Positions 17,118 to 24,827 of a DNA stretch of 64,000 bases are shown here, in pieces (positions within the stretch are counted from its first letter, which is position 1; each line of letters starts with the position of its first letter). The position numbers were made by a program, and so were the translations under genes. The notes under the pieces are model-generated. The model was given only the letters and a program-made list of their open reading frames with translations. It searched no databases and was not told the origin of the DNA. This DNA is from JABMQB01 sp963678235 (GTDB taxonomy: Bacteria; Bacteroidota; Bacteroidia; Bacteroidales; Prolixibacteraceae). The stretch lies in NCBI GenBank assembly GCA_963678235.1, contig OY782766.1:124001-188000 (forward strand), written 5' to 3'.

Positions 17118-17142
17118 CAAAGGTATATGTAAAATATACCTT
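17118..17142. promoter_or_regulatory. palindromic operator overlapping the pectate-lyase -7 element
   Basis: A perfect inverted repeat with 9-bp arms, AAGGTATAT (17120-17128) and ATATACCTT (17134-17142), sits mid-way in the 93-bp divergent spacer. The minus-strand -7 element TACCTTTG of the pectate lyase operon (17118-17125) overlaps the left arm. The overlap suggests a repressor or regulator site, with the adjacent AraC-type protein the natural candidate; that link is inference. Confidence 0.6.
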
Positions 17143-17190
17143 GATTATGGTTCATTTTTGCTATTTTGTGTCAAATATTAGCATTTTCCT

Positions 17191-18075
17191 ATGAAACCTT
17201 TGTTAATTTCATCCAATACAACCTTTGAAAAGGCAATCGATTGCAAAAATGAAAGCATTCCATATTTTTACAATCCATTGCATTATCATCGCGAAATTGA
17301 ACTGACTTTTGTACAAAAAGGATTTGGACAACGCATTATCGGTGACTCCATCGAAAATTTTTCGGAAGGGGATTTGGTGATGGTCGGAAGTAACCTTCCG
17401 CATATTTGGAAAAGTGCACCTTGCTTTTACGAACCGGATAGTACTTTGGAGACAAAAGCAGTGGTCATAAAATTCAGGCAGGATTTTGCCGGGGATATTA
17501 TGGATGCTAAAGAAATGTTCAACATTAAACATTTGCTCTATAAAACATTGGACCGAGGAATAAAGATAACGGGTAGATTAAAAGAACTTATTACTTCGAA
17601 GGTTCAGGAATTTCCATTGAAGCAAGGATCAACTCAAATCATTGGTTTGCTTGATATTTTGGACAATATCACAACTTCGGATGAGATTGCTTTATTATCC
17701 AGCCCGGCATATATGGCTGCCATGGAAAAAATAAAAAACGTTGATCCACGTATTAATTTGGTGGTGGAATATATGTTTAAAAATTTTAATCGAAGCATAA
17801 GCCTTGACGATCTTTCTGGACTTATCCATATGAATAAAAATGCATTTTGTCGTTTTTTTAAGGCGGGTACCGGTAAAACTGTTGGGAATTATTTATTGGA
17901 GATTCGCATTAAAAATGCCTGTCAGAAATTAACAACCACTAATGAAAGTATCGAATTTATTAGCAGCGAAGTTGGGTATGGAAATTATTCCAATTTTAAT
18001 AAGGCGTTCCATAAAATTACCCAAATGAGCCCTTTAATGTACCGAAAAGCTAATAGGAAGGTATTAGGGACGTAA
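17191..18075 (+). CDS. AraC-family transcriptional regulator with cupin sensor
   Basis: The 294-aa protein has an N-terminal cupin sensor (residues 20-110), with HYHREIELTFVQKGFG and the G-D-L-V-M-V-x-x-x-L-P-H segment typical of sugar-sensing AraC proteins. The C-terminal double helix-turn-helix (residues ~190-290) shows SISLDDLSGLIHMNKNAFCRFFK and, in the second unit, ISSEVGYGNYSNFNKAFHKI followed by SPLMYRK. It faces the pectate lyase gene and probably controls it in response to pectin breakdown products through the palindrome at 17120-17142. Confidence 0.88.
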   Translation: MKPLLISSNTTFEKAIDCKNESIPYFYNPLHYHREIELTFVQKGFGQRIIGDSIENFSEGDLVMVGSNLPHIWKSAPCFYEPDSTLETKAVVIKFRQDFAGDIMDAKEMFNIKHLLYKTLDRGIKITGRLKELITSKVQEFPLKQGSTQIIGLLDILDNITTSDEIALLSSPAYMAAMEKIKNVDPRINLVVEYMFKNFNRSISLDDLSGLIHMNKNAFCRFFKAGTGKTVGNYLLEIRIKNACQKLTTTNESIEFISSEVGYGNYSNFNKAFHKITQMSPLMYRKANRKVLGT

Positions 18076-18187
18076 AAAGCTGCACTCCTTTAGCGATAAG
18101 CTTCAAGTCTCCAAATGTAAAATGAGCTTAATTGAACACTTTTTTGGCTTCATTTGTTTGGCTATTAATTCACTAAATAAACAAACA

Positions 18188-18613
18188 ATGGAAGCAATCG
18201 AAGTAAATTATTGGGCAATTGGAGCAGGGGCAGTCTTTTCAATGGTGCTTGGCGCAATTTGGTACGGACCTATTTTTGGTAAAAAATGGATGGAAATAAT
18301 TGGGGTTGACCCAAGTAATTTGGAAAACCGCAAGAAAATGCAGAAATCGGCCGGACCCTTATATTTTGTTCAGTTTATTTTGACCCTTTTCCAGGTTTTG
18401 GTTCTGGCACACTTAATTGCCGATACCCAACGCGTGGGTGGTTTGGAAAGGTCGTTATGGATTTGGGCTGCGTTTATCATCCCAACCCTTGCTGGGGCTG
18501 TTATGTGGACCAACCAGTCGGGAAAACTAAAGTGGTCACGTTTTTTGATCCAGGGAGGCTACCAGTTGATCCTATTTATTGTTTTTGGCTTGCTTCTTCA
18601 GTTTTGGAAATAA
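18188..18613 (+). CDS. DUF1761 integral membrane protein
   Basis: The chosen ATG at 18188 gives MEAIEVNYWAIGAGAVFSMVLGAIWYGPIFGKKW, which opens exactly like DUF1761 proteins; an earlier in-frame ATG at 18122 adds 22 atypical residues. The 141-aa product has four likely membrane helices: residues ~10-28, 52-72, 84-105 and 118-138. The family motif W-Y-G-P-I-F-G-K-x-W follows the first helix. Family members are small inner-membrane proteins of unknown function. It is followed by a palindromic repeat and a VOC-type gene. Confidence 0.78.
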   Translation: MEAIEVNYWAIGAGAVFSMVLGAIWYGPIFGKKWMEIIGVDPSNLENRKKMQKSAGPLYFVQFILTLFQVLVLAHLIADTQRVGGLERSLWIWAAFIIPTLAGAVMWTNQSGKLKWSRFLIQGGYQLILFIVFGLLLQFWK

Positions 18614-18620
18614 TATTAAT

Positions 18621-18699
18621 GTGTCATCTCGAATCCCGAAGGGTGAGAGATCTCAACGCATATAGGGATTTCTCCTCACTCATTCGTCGAAATGACAAT
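18621..18699. repeat. palindromic intergenic repeat with tgtcat arms
   Basis: The left arm (tgtcatctcgaatcccgaag) and the right arm (ending attcgtcgaaatgaca) are inverted copies, with an inner inverted part, gagatctc, and gggatttctcctcact. A partial copy occurs at 4517-4544. The element lies just after a stop codon, fits a ~80-nt long hairpin, and has no coding capacity. Confidence 0.6.
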
Positions 18700-18726
18700 G
18701 TAGTTATGATTTAAAAAATTAAAAAT

Positions 18727-19098
18727 ATGAAATTAGGTGCTTTTTCTACAAGTTTAAGTGTGAAGGATATTCACGCTTCCAAACAGTTTTATGAGAATCT
18801 TGGGTTTTCAGTTTTTGCGGGCGATATAGAACAGAATTGGTTGATTATGAAAAATGGCAATGCATTGATTGGCCTTTTTCAGGGCATGTTTGAAAATAAT
18901 ATCCTGACCTTTAATCCGGGCTGGGATGAAAATGCACAGTTGCTCGAAGAGTATGATGATGTACGGACAATTCAAAAAGAACTTAAAAACAAAGGTGTAA
19001 AGTTCGAAAGGGAAGCAGATGAAACCACCTCGGGACCTGCAAGCCTGGTTTTTTTCGACCCGGATGGAAATACAATCCTGATAGACCAGCATGTATAG
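18727..19098 (+). CDS. VOC/glyoxalase family protein
   Basis: A 123-aa protein with the beta-alpha-beta-beta-beta module of the vicinal-oxygen-chelate fold: FSTSLSVKDIHASKQFYENLGFSVFAGD at the start, ending with SGPASLVFFDPDGNTILIDQH. This FxDPDGNxI ending is the typical second metal-ligand region. Residues differ from lactoylglutathione lyase, so it is better read as a general VOC protein (dioxygenase- or antibiotic-binding-like). It is cytoplasmic and monocistronic. Confidence 0.8.
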   Translation: MKLGAFSTSLSVKDIHASKQFYENLGFSVFAGDIEQNWLIMKNGNALIGLFQGMFENNILTFNPGWDENAQLLEEYDDVRTIQKELKNKGVKFEREADETTSGPASLVFFDPDGNTILIDQHV

Positions 19099-19207
19099 CT
19101 AAATCATTCATATTAGGCGATTTAAACAAATGTTCTGTAAGAATTTTCCAGGGCGAAATTGTGCATTTCATGAACTTTTTGTCTAACTTGTATGGAAAAT
19201 TATCGCC

Positions 19208-19609
19208 ATGAACCAAGAATTGATTTGGAAAAAGGAATATGAAATAGGTAATTTTGAAATTGACAATGAACATAAGATCTTCCTAAAGATCATCCGAAAA
19301 ATTGATCACGCATTCACCGAAAAGCAGCCAAAAGATTATGTTCTGTCTTTATTACGGGAATTGTATAAATATGCTGACTTTCATTTTATTAGTGAAGAAA
19401 ACTTAATGAAATTAGCACATTATCCGGATTATGCCACCCATAAAGAAGAACATGATAAACTCCTCACCGGATTAAGTGAGAAAATAGGATTTTTTGATGT
19501 ACAATATATTAATGCTAAAAAGTTTATAGAATTTCTGGTGGACTGGTTTTTAAACCATACAGCCAAAGTTGATACTAAATTGGGAGCGTTTTTAGAAGCA
19601 GAAAGTTAA
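19208..19609 (+). CDS. bacteriohemerythrin
   Basis: The 133-aa protein has all seven di-iron ligands of hemerythrin at proper spacing: His22 (NEHKI), His59 and Glu63 (HFISEE), His78 and His82 (HKEEH), and His117 and Asp122 (HTAKVD). It is a single-domain four-helix bundle that binds O2 reversibly between two irons, acting as an oxygen carrier or sensor in microaerobic cells. The N-terminal LIWKKEYEIG is also typical. It has its own intergenic region on each side. Confidence 0.92.
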   Translation: MNQELIWKKEYEIGNFEIDNEHKIFLKIIRKIDHAFTEKQPKDYVLSLLRELYKYADFHFISEENLMKLAHYPDYATHKEEHDKLLTGLSEKIGFFDVQYINAKKFIEFLVDWFLNHTAKVDTKLGAFLEAES

Positions 19610-19666
19610 ACGCAAAGATTATTTGTCTTTTGGTTTTTAATGATATTGTTCAACATAAAATACCTG

Positions 19667-19771
19667 GCAACTTTGTTTTATACTGCAAAAACATCTATTT
19701 TTAAAAAGATGTTTGGACTCCGGATGCACACAGAAAGCAAAATCAGATAACGGAACTGTACCCCTGGATTT
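19667..19771 (+). repeat. dispersed ~107-bp repeat, copy 3 (diverged)
   Basis: Alignment by eye to 6131-6237 and 9162-9267 keeps the ordered blocks tgttt-ga-ctccgg-tgcacacag, aagc, atcaga-aa-ggaactg and acccctggattt. It also contains a local palindrome, aaacatct / agatgttt (19689-19714). It is about 60% similar and has the same orientation, lying 81 bp before another small lipoprotein gene. Confidence 0.5.
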
Positions 19772-19852
19772 CAATAATTTACCTTATTGTTACAAATAAA
19801 TCATTTATATCGTTTTTGTCATCAATTAAATTTCATGGCATAGCATTGAAAA

Positions 19853-20224
19853 ATGGGGAATTGTAAATCAAAAAAAATTAAATTCTTGAAAAGAAATGTG
19901 ATTCATAGTATTATTCTTCTCATGTTTTTATTTAGTGTAGGGTCGTTAAGTCAATGTCATAAAAATGACGATGAATTTTCAGATTTTACATTTCCTGAAA
20001 TTTCTGAAATTGATTCAGGTGTATATGAAGAAATAAAAAATACTTGTGAAGAGTATTGGGACCTTAACAATATGATTGATTCAACATTTGAAGTAACCGT
20101 GGATTTTGATGAATTTATTGTAAAGTGTGAAGGTTATATCGATGATATACTCTATGTATTTTATCTTCGGGTTGACAAAGATGGCAAATGGATAAATGGT
20201 TGGAGGTCTCCTAAAGAGCATTAA
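19853..20224 (+). CDS. hypothetical lipoprotein
   Basis: The 123-aa product has a Lys-rich N-terminus, a hydrophobic stretch IILLMFLFSVGSLSQC with a possible lipobox at Cys35, and then HKNDDEFSD. The long N-region could mean the true start is further in, but no better codon is obvious. The mature part is acidic, with two cysteines (EYW region and KCEGY). No family is recognised. Below it, 20225-20469 contains only short frames such as a 28-codon one at 20299, likely debris. Confidence 0.6.
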   Translation: MGNCKSKKIKFLKRNVIHSIILLMFLFSVGSLSQCHKNDDEFSDFTFPEISEIDSGVYEEIKNTCEEYWDLNNMIDSTFEVTVDFDEFIVKCEGYIDDILYVFYLRVDKDGKWINGWRSPKEH

Positions 20225-20469
20225 ATTTAACTATGAAAAGTTTCTGGGAATCTATTGACAGAGAGCGTAGTGAATTATAAATTTTGGAATGAATAACTAT
20301 GCCCCAGCGAAAATTTGATTATTACTTCAACACGAAAAGGGATGAAGTAATTGATATATTAAAAGCCTTGCCGAAAATATTTTAGGGTGAATTCAGAGCT
20401 GTTTTTAAAATATTGCTGAGTGTTTGTCATCAATTAAACGGCATGGCAAAACAAATATCAAGAGGGAAA

Positions 20470-20961
20470 ATGAAACATTTAATTTTTATTGTTGCTTTAA
20501 TGTCTTTTGTAGCTTGTAGGGAAAAAGATATTGAAAAAAGTTTTTTTAATGCCGCAAGGCTGGATGAACTGCATATAGAGAATTTATCCGATTTTTTTGG
20601 CTCAGGAGACCCGGTTACTGATTCGGGTCCTTTTAATAGTTATTCCGCTTATGGTGATGGGCTTGGGTATGAAAATGATGGGAAGCATATTTTTGTTTCT
20701 GTTTTTGAGTCGAAAGATAAGGCGCTTGAGGCTATGGAACGAAGGATAAGTACTGTATCATGTATTATTGAAACAGGAACAGGTGATGATTTAGAGCATC
20801 CTTGGTGGTATTCAGATTGCGTTGCAATTTTTATTTTCAAAAATCAATTGAATACCATTATTGAAGTAAGGATAGCCCAAGGTAGCTTTGAGGAAAGAAA
20901 GGACTTGATGGTTCAAACCACCAAAGAAATAATAGATAGGATTATGGATTTGAGCGAGTAA
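20470..20961 (+). CDS. hypothetical lipoprotein
   Basis: Start chosen at the ATG at 20470 (MKHLIFIVALMSFVAC), which gives a normal lipoprotein signal with Cys16; the frame is open further upstream to an alternative start at 20413 that lacks signal features. The 163-aa mature-plus-signal product has a GSGDP and GDGLGYENDGKHIFVSVFES middle, and a SCIIETGTGDDLEHPWWYSDC pair of cysteines. The final helix carries KEIIDRIMDL. No known family. Confidence 0.65.
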   Translation: MKHLIFIVALMSFVACREKDIEKSFFNAARLDELHIENLSDFFGSGDPVTDSGPFNSYSAYGDGLGYENDGKHIFVSVFESKDKALEAMERRISTVSCIIETGTGDDLEHPWWYSDCVAIFIFKNQLNTIIEVRIAQGSFEERKDLMVQTTKEIIDRIMDLSE

Positions 20962-21007
20962 TCAAGTTTCAATAAAATTATATACTATCATGATTCAACT
21001 TTTAACC

Positions 21008-21070
21008 ACTCAATCATTCAATCACTCAATCATTCAGTAAATCAATCACTCAATCATTCAGTAATTCAAT
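21008..21070. repeat. short tandem repeat of caatcatt/caatcact units
   Basis: The 24-bp unit caatcactcaatcattcagtaa(at) occurs about two and a half times in a row just before the 3' end of the minus-strand permease gene. A related array lies at 35619-35710. It is not CRISPR: units are directly adjacent with no unique spacers. Confidence 0.7.
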
Positions 21071-21077
21071 CTTTGTT

Positions 21078-22196
21078 TTAAGCTGTTTTCCGGTATTTCC
21101 AAATGGCGAGGCTAATAAAAAATATGCCTAAGCCTAAGAGGGAGAAAAACTCTGTTAACAAGTCGAAAAATCCTGAGCCTTTGAGTACTACCATTCGCAT
21201 GATACGCATAAAATAGTAGATTGGATTTACCCTGTCAGCCATTTGTGCCCAGTGGGGCATACTTTCCACAGGAGTAAAAATACCACCCATAAGTATAAAG
21301 AGCATCATAAAGAAAAAGCTGATGTACATAACCTGTTGTTGGGTGTTTGAAACCGTGGATATAAATAGCCCCAGTCCTAAAACGCTGATCAGGTATAGTC
21401 CGGCAAAACCAAAAAGGAGTGGAATGCTGCCCACAATTGGCAGGTCGAAAACAATCCTTGCAATGATTAAGCCCAGTGCCAAATCGAAAAGGGCGATTAC
21501 CCAGAAGGGCACAAGTTTGCCAATTATAAACTGGTATTTTTTAATAGGGGTAACGTTTAACTGTTCAATGGTTCCTATTTCTTTTTCACGAACCAGGTTC
21601 ATCCCCGAGAGGAACATCCCGATAATAGTTACCAATACCGCTAAAATACCGGGAGCCATGTACCATTTGTAATCCAACTCTTTATTAAACCAGTAATTTT
21701 CGGTGATATCAACCGAAACCGGCGGGGTAAATTCGGCAATTCCTTTCCAGTTGGCAACCAGGTTTTTGTTAAAATCCGCAATAATAGCATTACAATAACC
21801 GAAGGTAAGTTGTGCGGCATTTCCATCAATTGCATTGATGAGTAATTGGACTCCCACTTTGTTTTCGCGCATTAAATCCCGTTCAAAGTCATTGGGAATA
21901 ATCATAACAATATCCGCATCATCGGTTTTTAAATCATTTTCTGCCAAGCGTACCGAGAAAGTGGTTTTGTTAAGGTGATAAAACGGGATTCCGTCAAATT
22001 TGGAAACAAGCTGGCGTGAACTTTCAGATAGATCGTTGTCAACCACCACCATATCGATTTTTTGCAGGTTTAAATTGGCTGCAAATACCAGAATGAGCAT
22101 TTGCAAAATCGGAATCACAAAAATCATGGGCAACATGGTTTTGTTCCGAAAAATCTGCTTAAATTCTTTTTGTAGGATGTATTTTATTGTTTTCAT
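21078..22196 (-). CDS. ABC-2 type permease (YbhR-like)
   Basis: A 372-aa membrane protein with a first helix at residues ~22-42, a large soluble extracytoplasmic domain (residues ~45-175), and five helices in the C-terminal half, the layout of ABC-2 exporters of the YbhR/YhhJ kind. Marks include the N-terminal FKQIFRNKTMLPMIFVIPILQML and the LVREKEIGTIEQLNVTPIKKYQFIIGK loop with its E-x-G-T-x-E-x-L motif. It pairs with the second permease to make the transmembrane part. It is last in the operon, cut off from its partner by an S23-type pseudogene. Confidence 0.88.
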   Translation of the reverse strand: MKTIKYILQKEFKQIFRNKTMLPMIFVIPILQMLILVFAANLNLQKIDMVVVDNDLSESSRQLVSKFDGIPFYHLNKTTFSVRLAENDLKTDDADIVMIIPNDFERDLMRENKVGVQLLINAIDGNAAQLTFGYCNAIIADFNKNLVANWKGIAEFTPPVSVDITENYWFNKELDYKWYMAPGILAVLVTIIGMFLSGMNLVREKEIGTIEQLNVTPIKKYQFIIGKLVPFWVIALFDLALGLIIARIVFDLPIVGSIPLLFGFAGLYLISVLGLGLFISTVSNTQQQVMYISFFFMMLFILMGGIFTPVESMPHWAQMADRVNPIYYFMRIMRMVVLKGSGFFDLLTEFFSLLGLGIFFISLAIWKYRKTA

Positions 22197-22200
22197 ATTT

Positions 22201-22230
22201 TAGCTGCGAGGTATTAGTTACGAGATACGA
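22201..22230. repeat. left flanking inverted repeat of the S23-type insertion
   Basis: The segment contains tagttacgagatacga; its inverse complement resembles 23188-23224, which has cgtaactcgtaactcgtaac. The two arms bracket the S23-type pseudogene with its IS200-like insertion, as if the S23 gene entered as a unit with repeat borders. Confidence 0.5.
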
Positions 22231-22340
22231 GATTATTTATCAATTGATTTTTTTAATCCAAATATCATTTTCTGAATTTCGTCTAATATCAAATTGGATA
22301 TTTCGAAATCTTTATTTGGCAAATAGTTTATTATAATCGT

Positions 22341-22890
22341 TAAAACCACCTCCTTCGGGGGTGGTCATGTTTAATTGGCTAAGCCTAAAAATTATTTAAC
22401 TTCGTTACATGAGTAATTTTAAGAAATTGAATCATGTAATTTATAGGTGTACTTACCATGTTGTATGGACACCCAAGTATCGATTTCGCGTTCTTGAAGG
22501 TCTTGTCAAGGAACTGCTTCAGCATGACATCCCGATGTTGTTGGAATGGAAATCCTGTGAAATGATGGAGATGAATATTCAAAAAGATCATATTCATCTG
22601 ATTGTCAGTGTTCCACCCAAGATTTCAATATCGCAACTAATGGGGATATTGAAAGGCAAAACCGCCATTAAGATTTTCAAAAGTTATCCTCAATTGCGAA
22701 CAAAACCATATTGGGGCAATCACTTTTGGTCCAAAGGATATTGTGTTGACACAATCGGTCTTGACGAAGATAAGATCAAGAAATACGTGAAATATCAAGA
22801 AGATCAAGAACGTCTCGAAGAGCAACATCGGCTCAACTTTGGCCCCTTATAGGGGCTTTCTTATAAGTCCACCTTCTTTGAGGGTGGATT
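22341..22890 (+). mobile_element. IS200/IS605-like element, transposase only
   Basis: The ~550-bp element has a single tnpA and no tnpB, as in IS200. Its ends carry subterminal hairpins: left CCACC-TCC/GGG-GGTGG at 22346-22364, right TCCACC-TTC/GAG-GGTGGA at 22868-22889. There are no inverted terminal repeats or target duplications, as expected for HUH single-strand transposition. Borders are given by where the host S23 gene resumes on both sides and are accurate to a few bases. Confidence 0.8.
22409..22852 (+). CDS. tnpA: IS200-type transposase (HUH, Y1)
   Basis: The 147-aa protein is full length for IS200 TnpA. It holds the HUH metal-binding pair in QKDHIHLIVSVPPK (His-x-His near residue 61) and the catalytic tyrosine in the C-terminal helix IKKYVKYQEDQ. 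N-terminal CTYHVVWTPKYR matches the usual H-x-V-W-x-x-K-Y-R start. The enzyme cuts and rejoins single-stranded DNA at the hairpin ends. No frameshift or stop is seen, so it looks functional. Confidence 0.92.
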   Translation: MSNFKKLNHVIYRCTYHVVWTPKYRFRVLEGLVKELLQHDIPMLLEWKSCEMMEMNIQKDHIHLIVSVPPKISISQLMGILKGKTAIKIFKSYPQLRTKPYWGNHFWSKGYCVDTIGLDEDKIKKYVKYQEDQERLEEQHRLNFGPL

Positions 22891-23187
22891 CTTTAATTCT
22901 TTTGAAATAATTAATTGTGTTTCTAGTTCATATGCTGATCCTAATGCGATATTCAAAAAATGTGTCATTTCTTTTTTTGAACCACGTCCTGAGCCTTCTG
23001 CAATGTTAGAAGGAATGGATATGGCACATCGTCTAATTTGGCTCGTTAGCCCAAACTGTTCTTCAGTTGGGAATGTCTTTGTATTTTGATAAATTACTTT
23101 CACCAGTTCCATACTCTTTTGCCAAACAATTAGTTTCTTAAAATCTTTCATTGTGCATTATTTTAGGTTAAACATTCCAATCTACTC

Positions 23188-23221
23188 GCAACGTAACTCG
23201 TAACTCGTAACTATTTGCTAG
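23188..23221. repeat. right flanking repeat of the S23-type insertion
   Basis: Tandem cgtaactcgtaactcgtaac followed by gctagcta, inverted with respect to 22201-22230. It ends at the stop codon of the second permease (23222). Confidence 0.5.
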
Positions 23222-24328
23222 CTACTCTAATCTTATCTTAAATTTCTTCACACTTACGGCGATAAAAAATACCATCATTCCGGTAAGGATTGCAGTTTCT
23301 TTCCAAATAAAGATGAAACCCGAACCTTTCAGCATAATATCCCTTAAAATTTGTATAAACCAACGTGCCGGCATAATCGTACTCAGGTATTGTAACGGAA
23401 TTGGCATATTGTCAATCTGAAATATAAACCCGGATAGCAGAATTGTAGGAAGCATTAATGCAATCATGGAAATAAACATGGCTACCATTTGGTTTTTAGC
23501 GGCCGTTGAAATCAAAATTCCGAGGCATAAAGCCATCATAATAAACAAAATACTTTCCGCCATTAAAAGGATAGGGCTGCCAATAATAGGAACACCAAAA
23601 ACAAAGTGCCCGATTAATAGGATCACAATTGCATTCACTATAGATAGAAGCAGGTAGGGCGCGACTTTTCCAAGAATGATATGAATTGGTTTTAGTGGCG
23701 AAACCAATAATATTTCCATGGTTCCCATTTCTTTTTCACGGGTAATTGAAATGGAAGTCATCATAGCAGAGATGAGCATCAGGATCATAGCCATAGTTCC
23801 GGGAACGAACATGTAAACACTGTTTAGGTTTTCGTTGTAGTACATTCGCAGGTTGGTTTCAATCACATAGGGCATTTTCATTTCAGGATATTCTTTGCGC
23901 ACAAAATCATTGACGATCCCTTTGGTGTAATTAATTGCAAGCCTGCCCAGGTTCGGATCCGAAGCATCGGCAATAAGTTGCACTTTTGCTTTTCCTTCTT
24001 TTATAAAAGCCTCCGAAAATCCGCTTTCAAAAACAATAACTTCTTTTACTTTTCCTTTTCGGAAAATCGCTTCCACATCGTTGGTGCTTTCCAAATATTC
24101 TTCCAGAATGAAATAGCCCGATGATAGCAATTTGTTGGTAATCCGTTGGGTTATGTCGTCTTTCGATTGGTCGTAAATCGCAATTTTCACATCGCTGATT
24201 TCACTTTTTATTACCGTTCCGAAAATCAATAACTGGGCAATTGGTATTCCAAATAAGATTACCATGGTACGCACATCCCTGAAAATGTGGAAGAATTCTT
24301 TTTTTATGAATGATCTTAGTTGAGTCAT
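23222..24328 (-). CDS. ABC-2 type permease (YbhS-like)
   Basis: A 368-aa ABC-2 permease: N-terminal FIKKEFFHIFRDVRTMVILFGIPIAQLLIFG, an extracytoplasmic domain (residues ~45-170) and a C-terminal five-helix bundle. The coupling loop reads SITREKEMGTMEILLVSPLKPIHIILGK, with the family's E-x-G-T-x-E-x-L-x-x-x-P. It forms the membrane channel with the permease encoded at 21078-22196. Upstream, an S23-type gene separates it from the ATPase genes; the operon may still be transcribed through. Confidence 0.88.
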   Translation of the reverse strand: MTQLRSFIKKEFFHIFRDVRTMVILFGIPIAQLLIFGTVIKSEISDVKIAIYDQSKDDITQRITNKLLSSGYFILEEYLESTNDVEAIFRKGKVKEVIVFESGFSEAFIKEGKAKVQLIADASDPNLGRLAINYTKGIVNDFVRKEYPEMKMPYVIETNLRMYYNENLNSVYMFVPGTMAMILMLISAMMTSISITREKEMGTMEILLVSPLKPIHIILGKVAPYLLLSIVNAIVILLIGHFVFGVPIIGSPILLMAESILFIMMALCLGILISTAAKNQMVAMFISMIALMLPTILLSGFIFQIDNMPIPLQYLSTIMPARWFIQILRDIMLKGSGFIFIWKETAILTGMMVFFIAVSVKKFKIRLE

Positions 24329-24377
24329 AATTATTTAGTCCTAAGTCGTAAGATAGTACACAGATCTTATCATTTAA

Positions 24378-24408
24378 AGCTTCTAGCCATTAGCTCCTAG
24401 CTGTTAGC
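24378..24408. repeat. left flanking tagct repeats of the intact S23-type gene
   Basis: The segment agcttctagccattagctcc followed by tagctgttagct consists of degenerate agct-containing units. A matching inverted set lies at 24790-24822 on the other side of the gene at 24409-24759. Confidence 0.5.
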
Positions 24409-24759
24409 TTATTTCAGTTTTTTCTGGAATCCAGTAATCATTTTCTGAATTTCTCCTAAATTTTCAATTAATATCTCATAATTTTCATCGTTGATAAATT
24501 TTAATTCATTTGCAATGATTAGTTGAGTTTCAAGCTCAAAGGCTGAACCTTGAGCAATGTTTAAAAAATGATTTAATTCTTTATCAGTTCCTCTTCCCGA
24601 TCCTTCAGCTATGTTTGACGGGATAGAAATTGCTGAGCGTCTAATTTGGCTTGTTATACCAAATATTTCTTCTTTAGGGAAATGTCCCGTATTTTTATAT
24701 ATCATTTTCACCATTCGAATACTTTTTTGCCAAACCATCATTTTTTTGAAATCTTTCAT
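24409..24759 (-). CDS. four-helix-bundle protein (23S rRNA intervening-sequence protein family)
   Basis: The intact 116-aa member: MKDFKKMMVWQKSIRMVKMIY, then FGITSQIRRSAISIPSNIAEGSGR, a signature of the S23 family, then ELNHFLNIAQGSAFELETQL and the closing helix. Such proteins form pentameric four-helix bundles; relatives serve as Avd factors of diversity-generating retroelements, but no reverse transcriptase or variable repeat is found here. It lies inside the efflux operon, bounded by agct-type repeats, so it is likely an intruder and not part of the pump. Confidence 0.85.
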   Translation of the reverse strand: MKDFKKMMVWQKSIRMVKMIYKNTGHFPKEEIFGITSQIRRSAISIPSNIAEGSGRGTDKELNHFLNIAQGSAFELETQLIIANELKFINDENYEILIENLGEIQKMITGFQKKLK

Positions 24760-24789
24760 TTTAAATATTTAAGGTTAACATTAGTTTTT

Positions 24790-24822
24790 TAGCTTGAAGC
24801 TATAAGCTTGAGGCTTGTAGCT
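24790..24822. repeat. right flanking repeats of the intact S23-type gene
   Basis: Units agcttgaagctataagcttg and aggcttgtagct sit right before the ATPase stop. They are degenerate inverted relatives of 24378-24408, and similar caag/agctt units occur at 4484-4512. Confidence 0.5.
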
Positions 24823-24827
24823 ATTTA

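Larger units (their letters stand above)
22233..23151 (-). pseudogene. four-helix-bundle (S23-type) gene split by an IS200-like element
   Basis: The N-terminal part on the minus strand starts at 23151 (MKDFKKLIVWQKSMELVKVIY) and runs to ELETQLIISKELK near 22890. There the frame enters the IS end and stops within a few codons. The lost C-terminus is found intact on the other side, 22233-22340, reading NYLPNKDFEISNLILDEIQ and KMIFGLKKSIDK then stop. The intact paralogue at 24409-24759 has FINDENYEILIENLGEIQ at the same place. So one gene was cut in two by transposition. The family (23S rRNA intervening-sequence protein) forms four-helix bundles; its role is unknown. Confidence 0.8.

Noticed and set aside
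20299..20385. 28-codon ORF between two lipoprotein genes
   Set aside because: Too short, no ribosome-binding site and no coupled neighbour; it may be gene debris but this cannot be shown.
21008..21070. CRISPR-like array
   Set aside because: Units are directly adjacent, 8-24 bp long, without unique spacers, and there are no cas genes.
24409..24759. Avd accessory protein of a diversity-generating retroelement
   Set aside because: The fold is shared, but no reverse transcriptase, template repeat or variable repeat is present; it is an ordinary S23-type gene.
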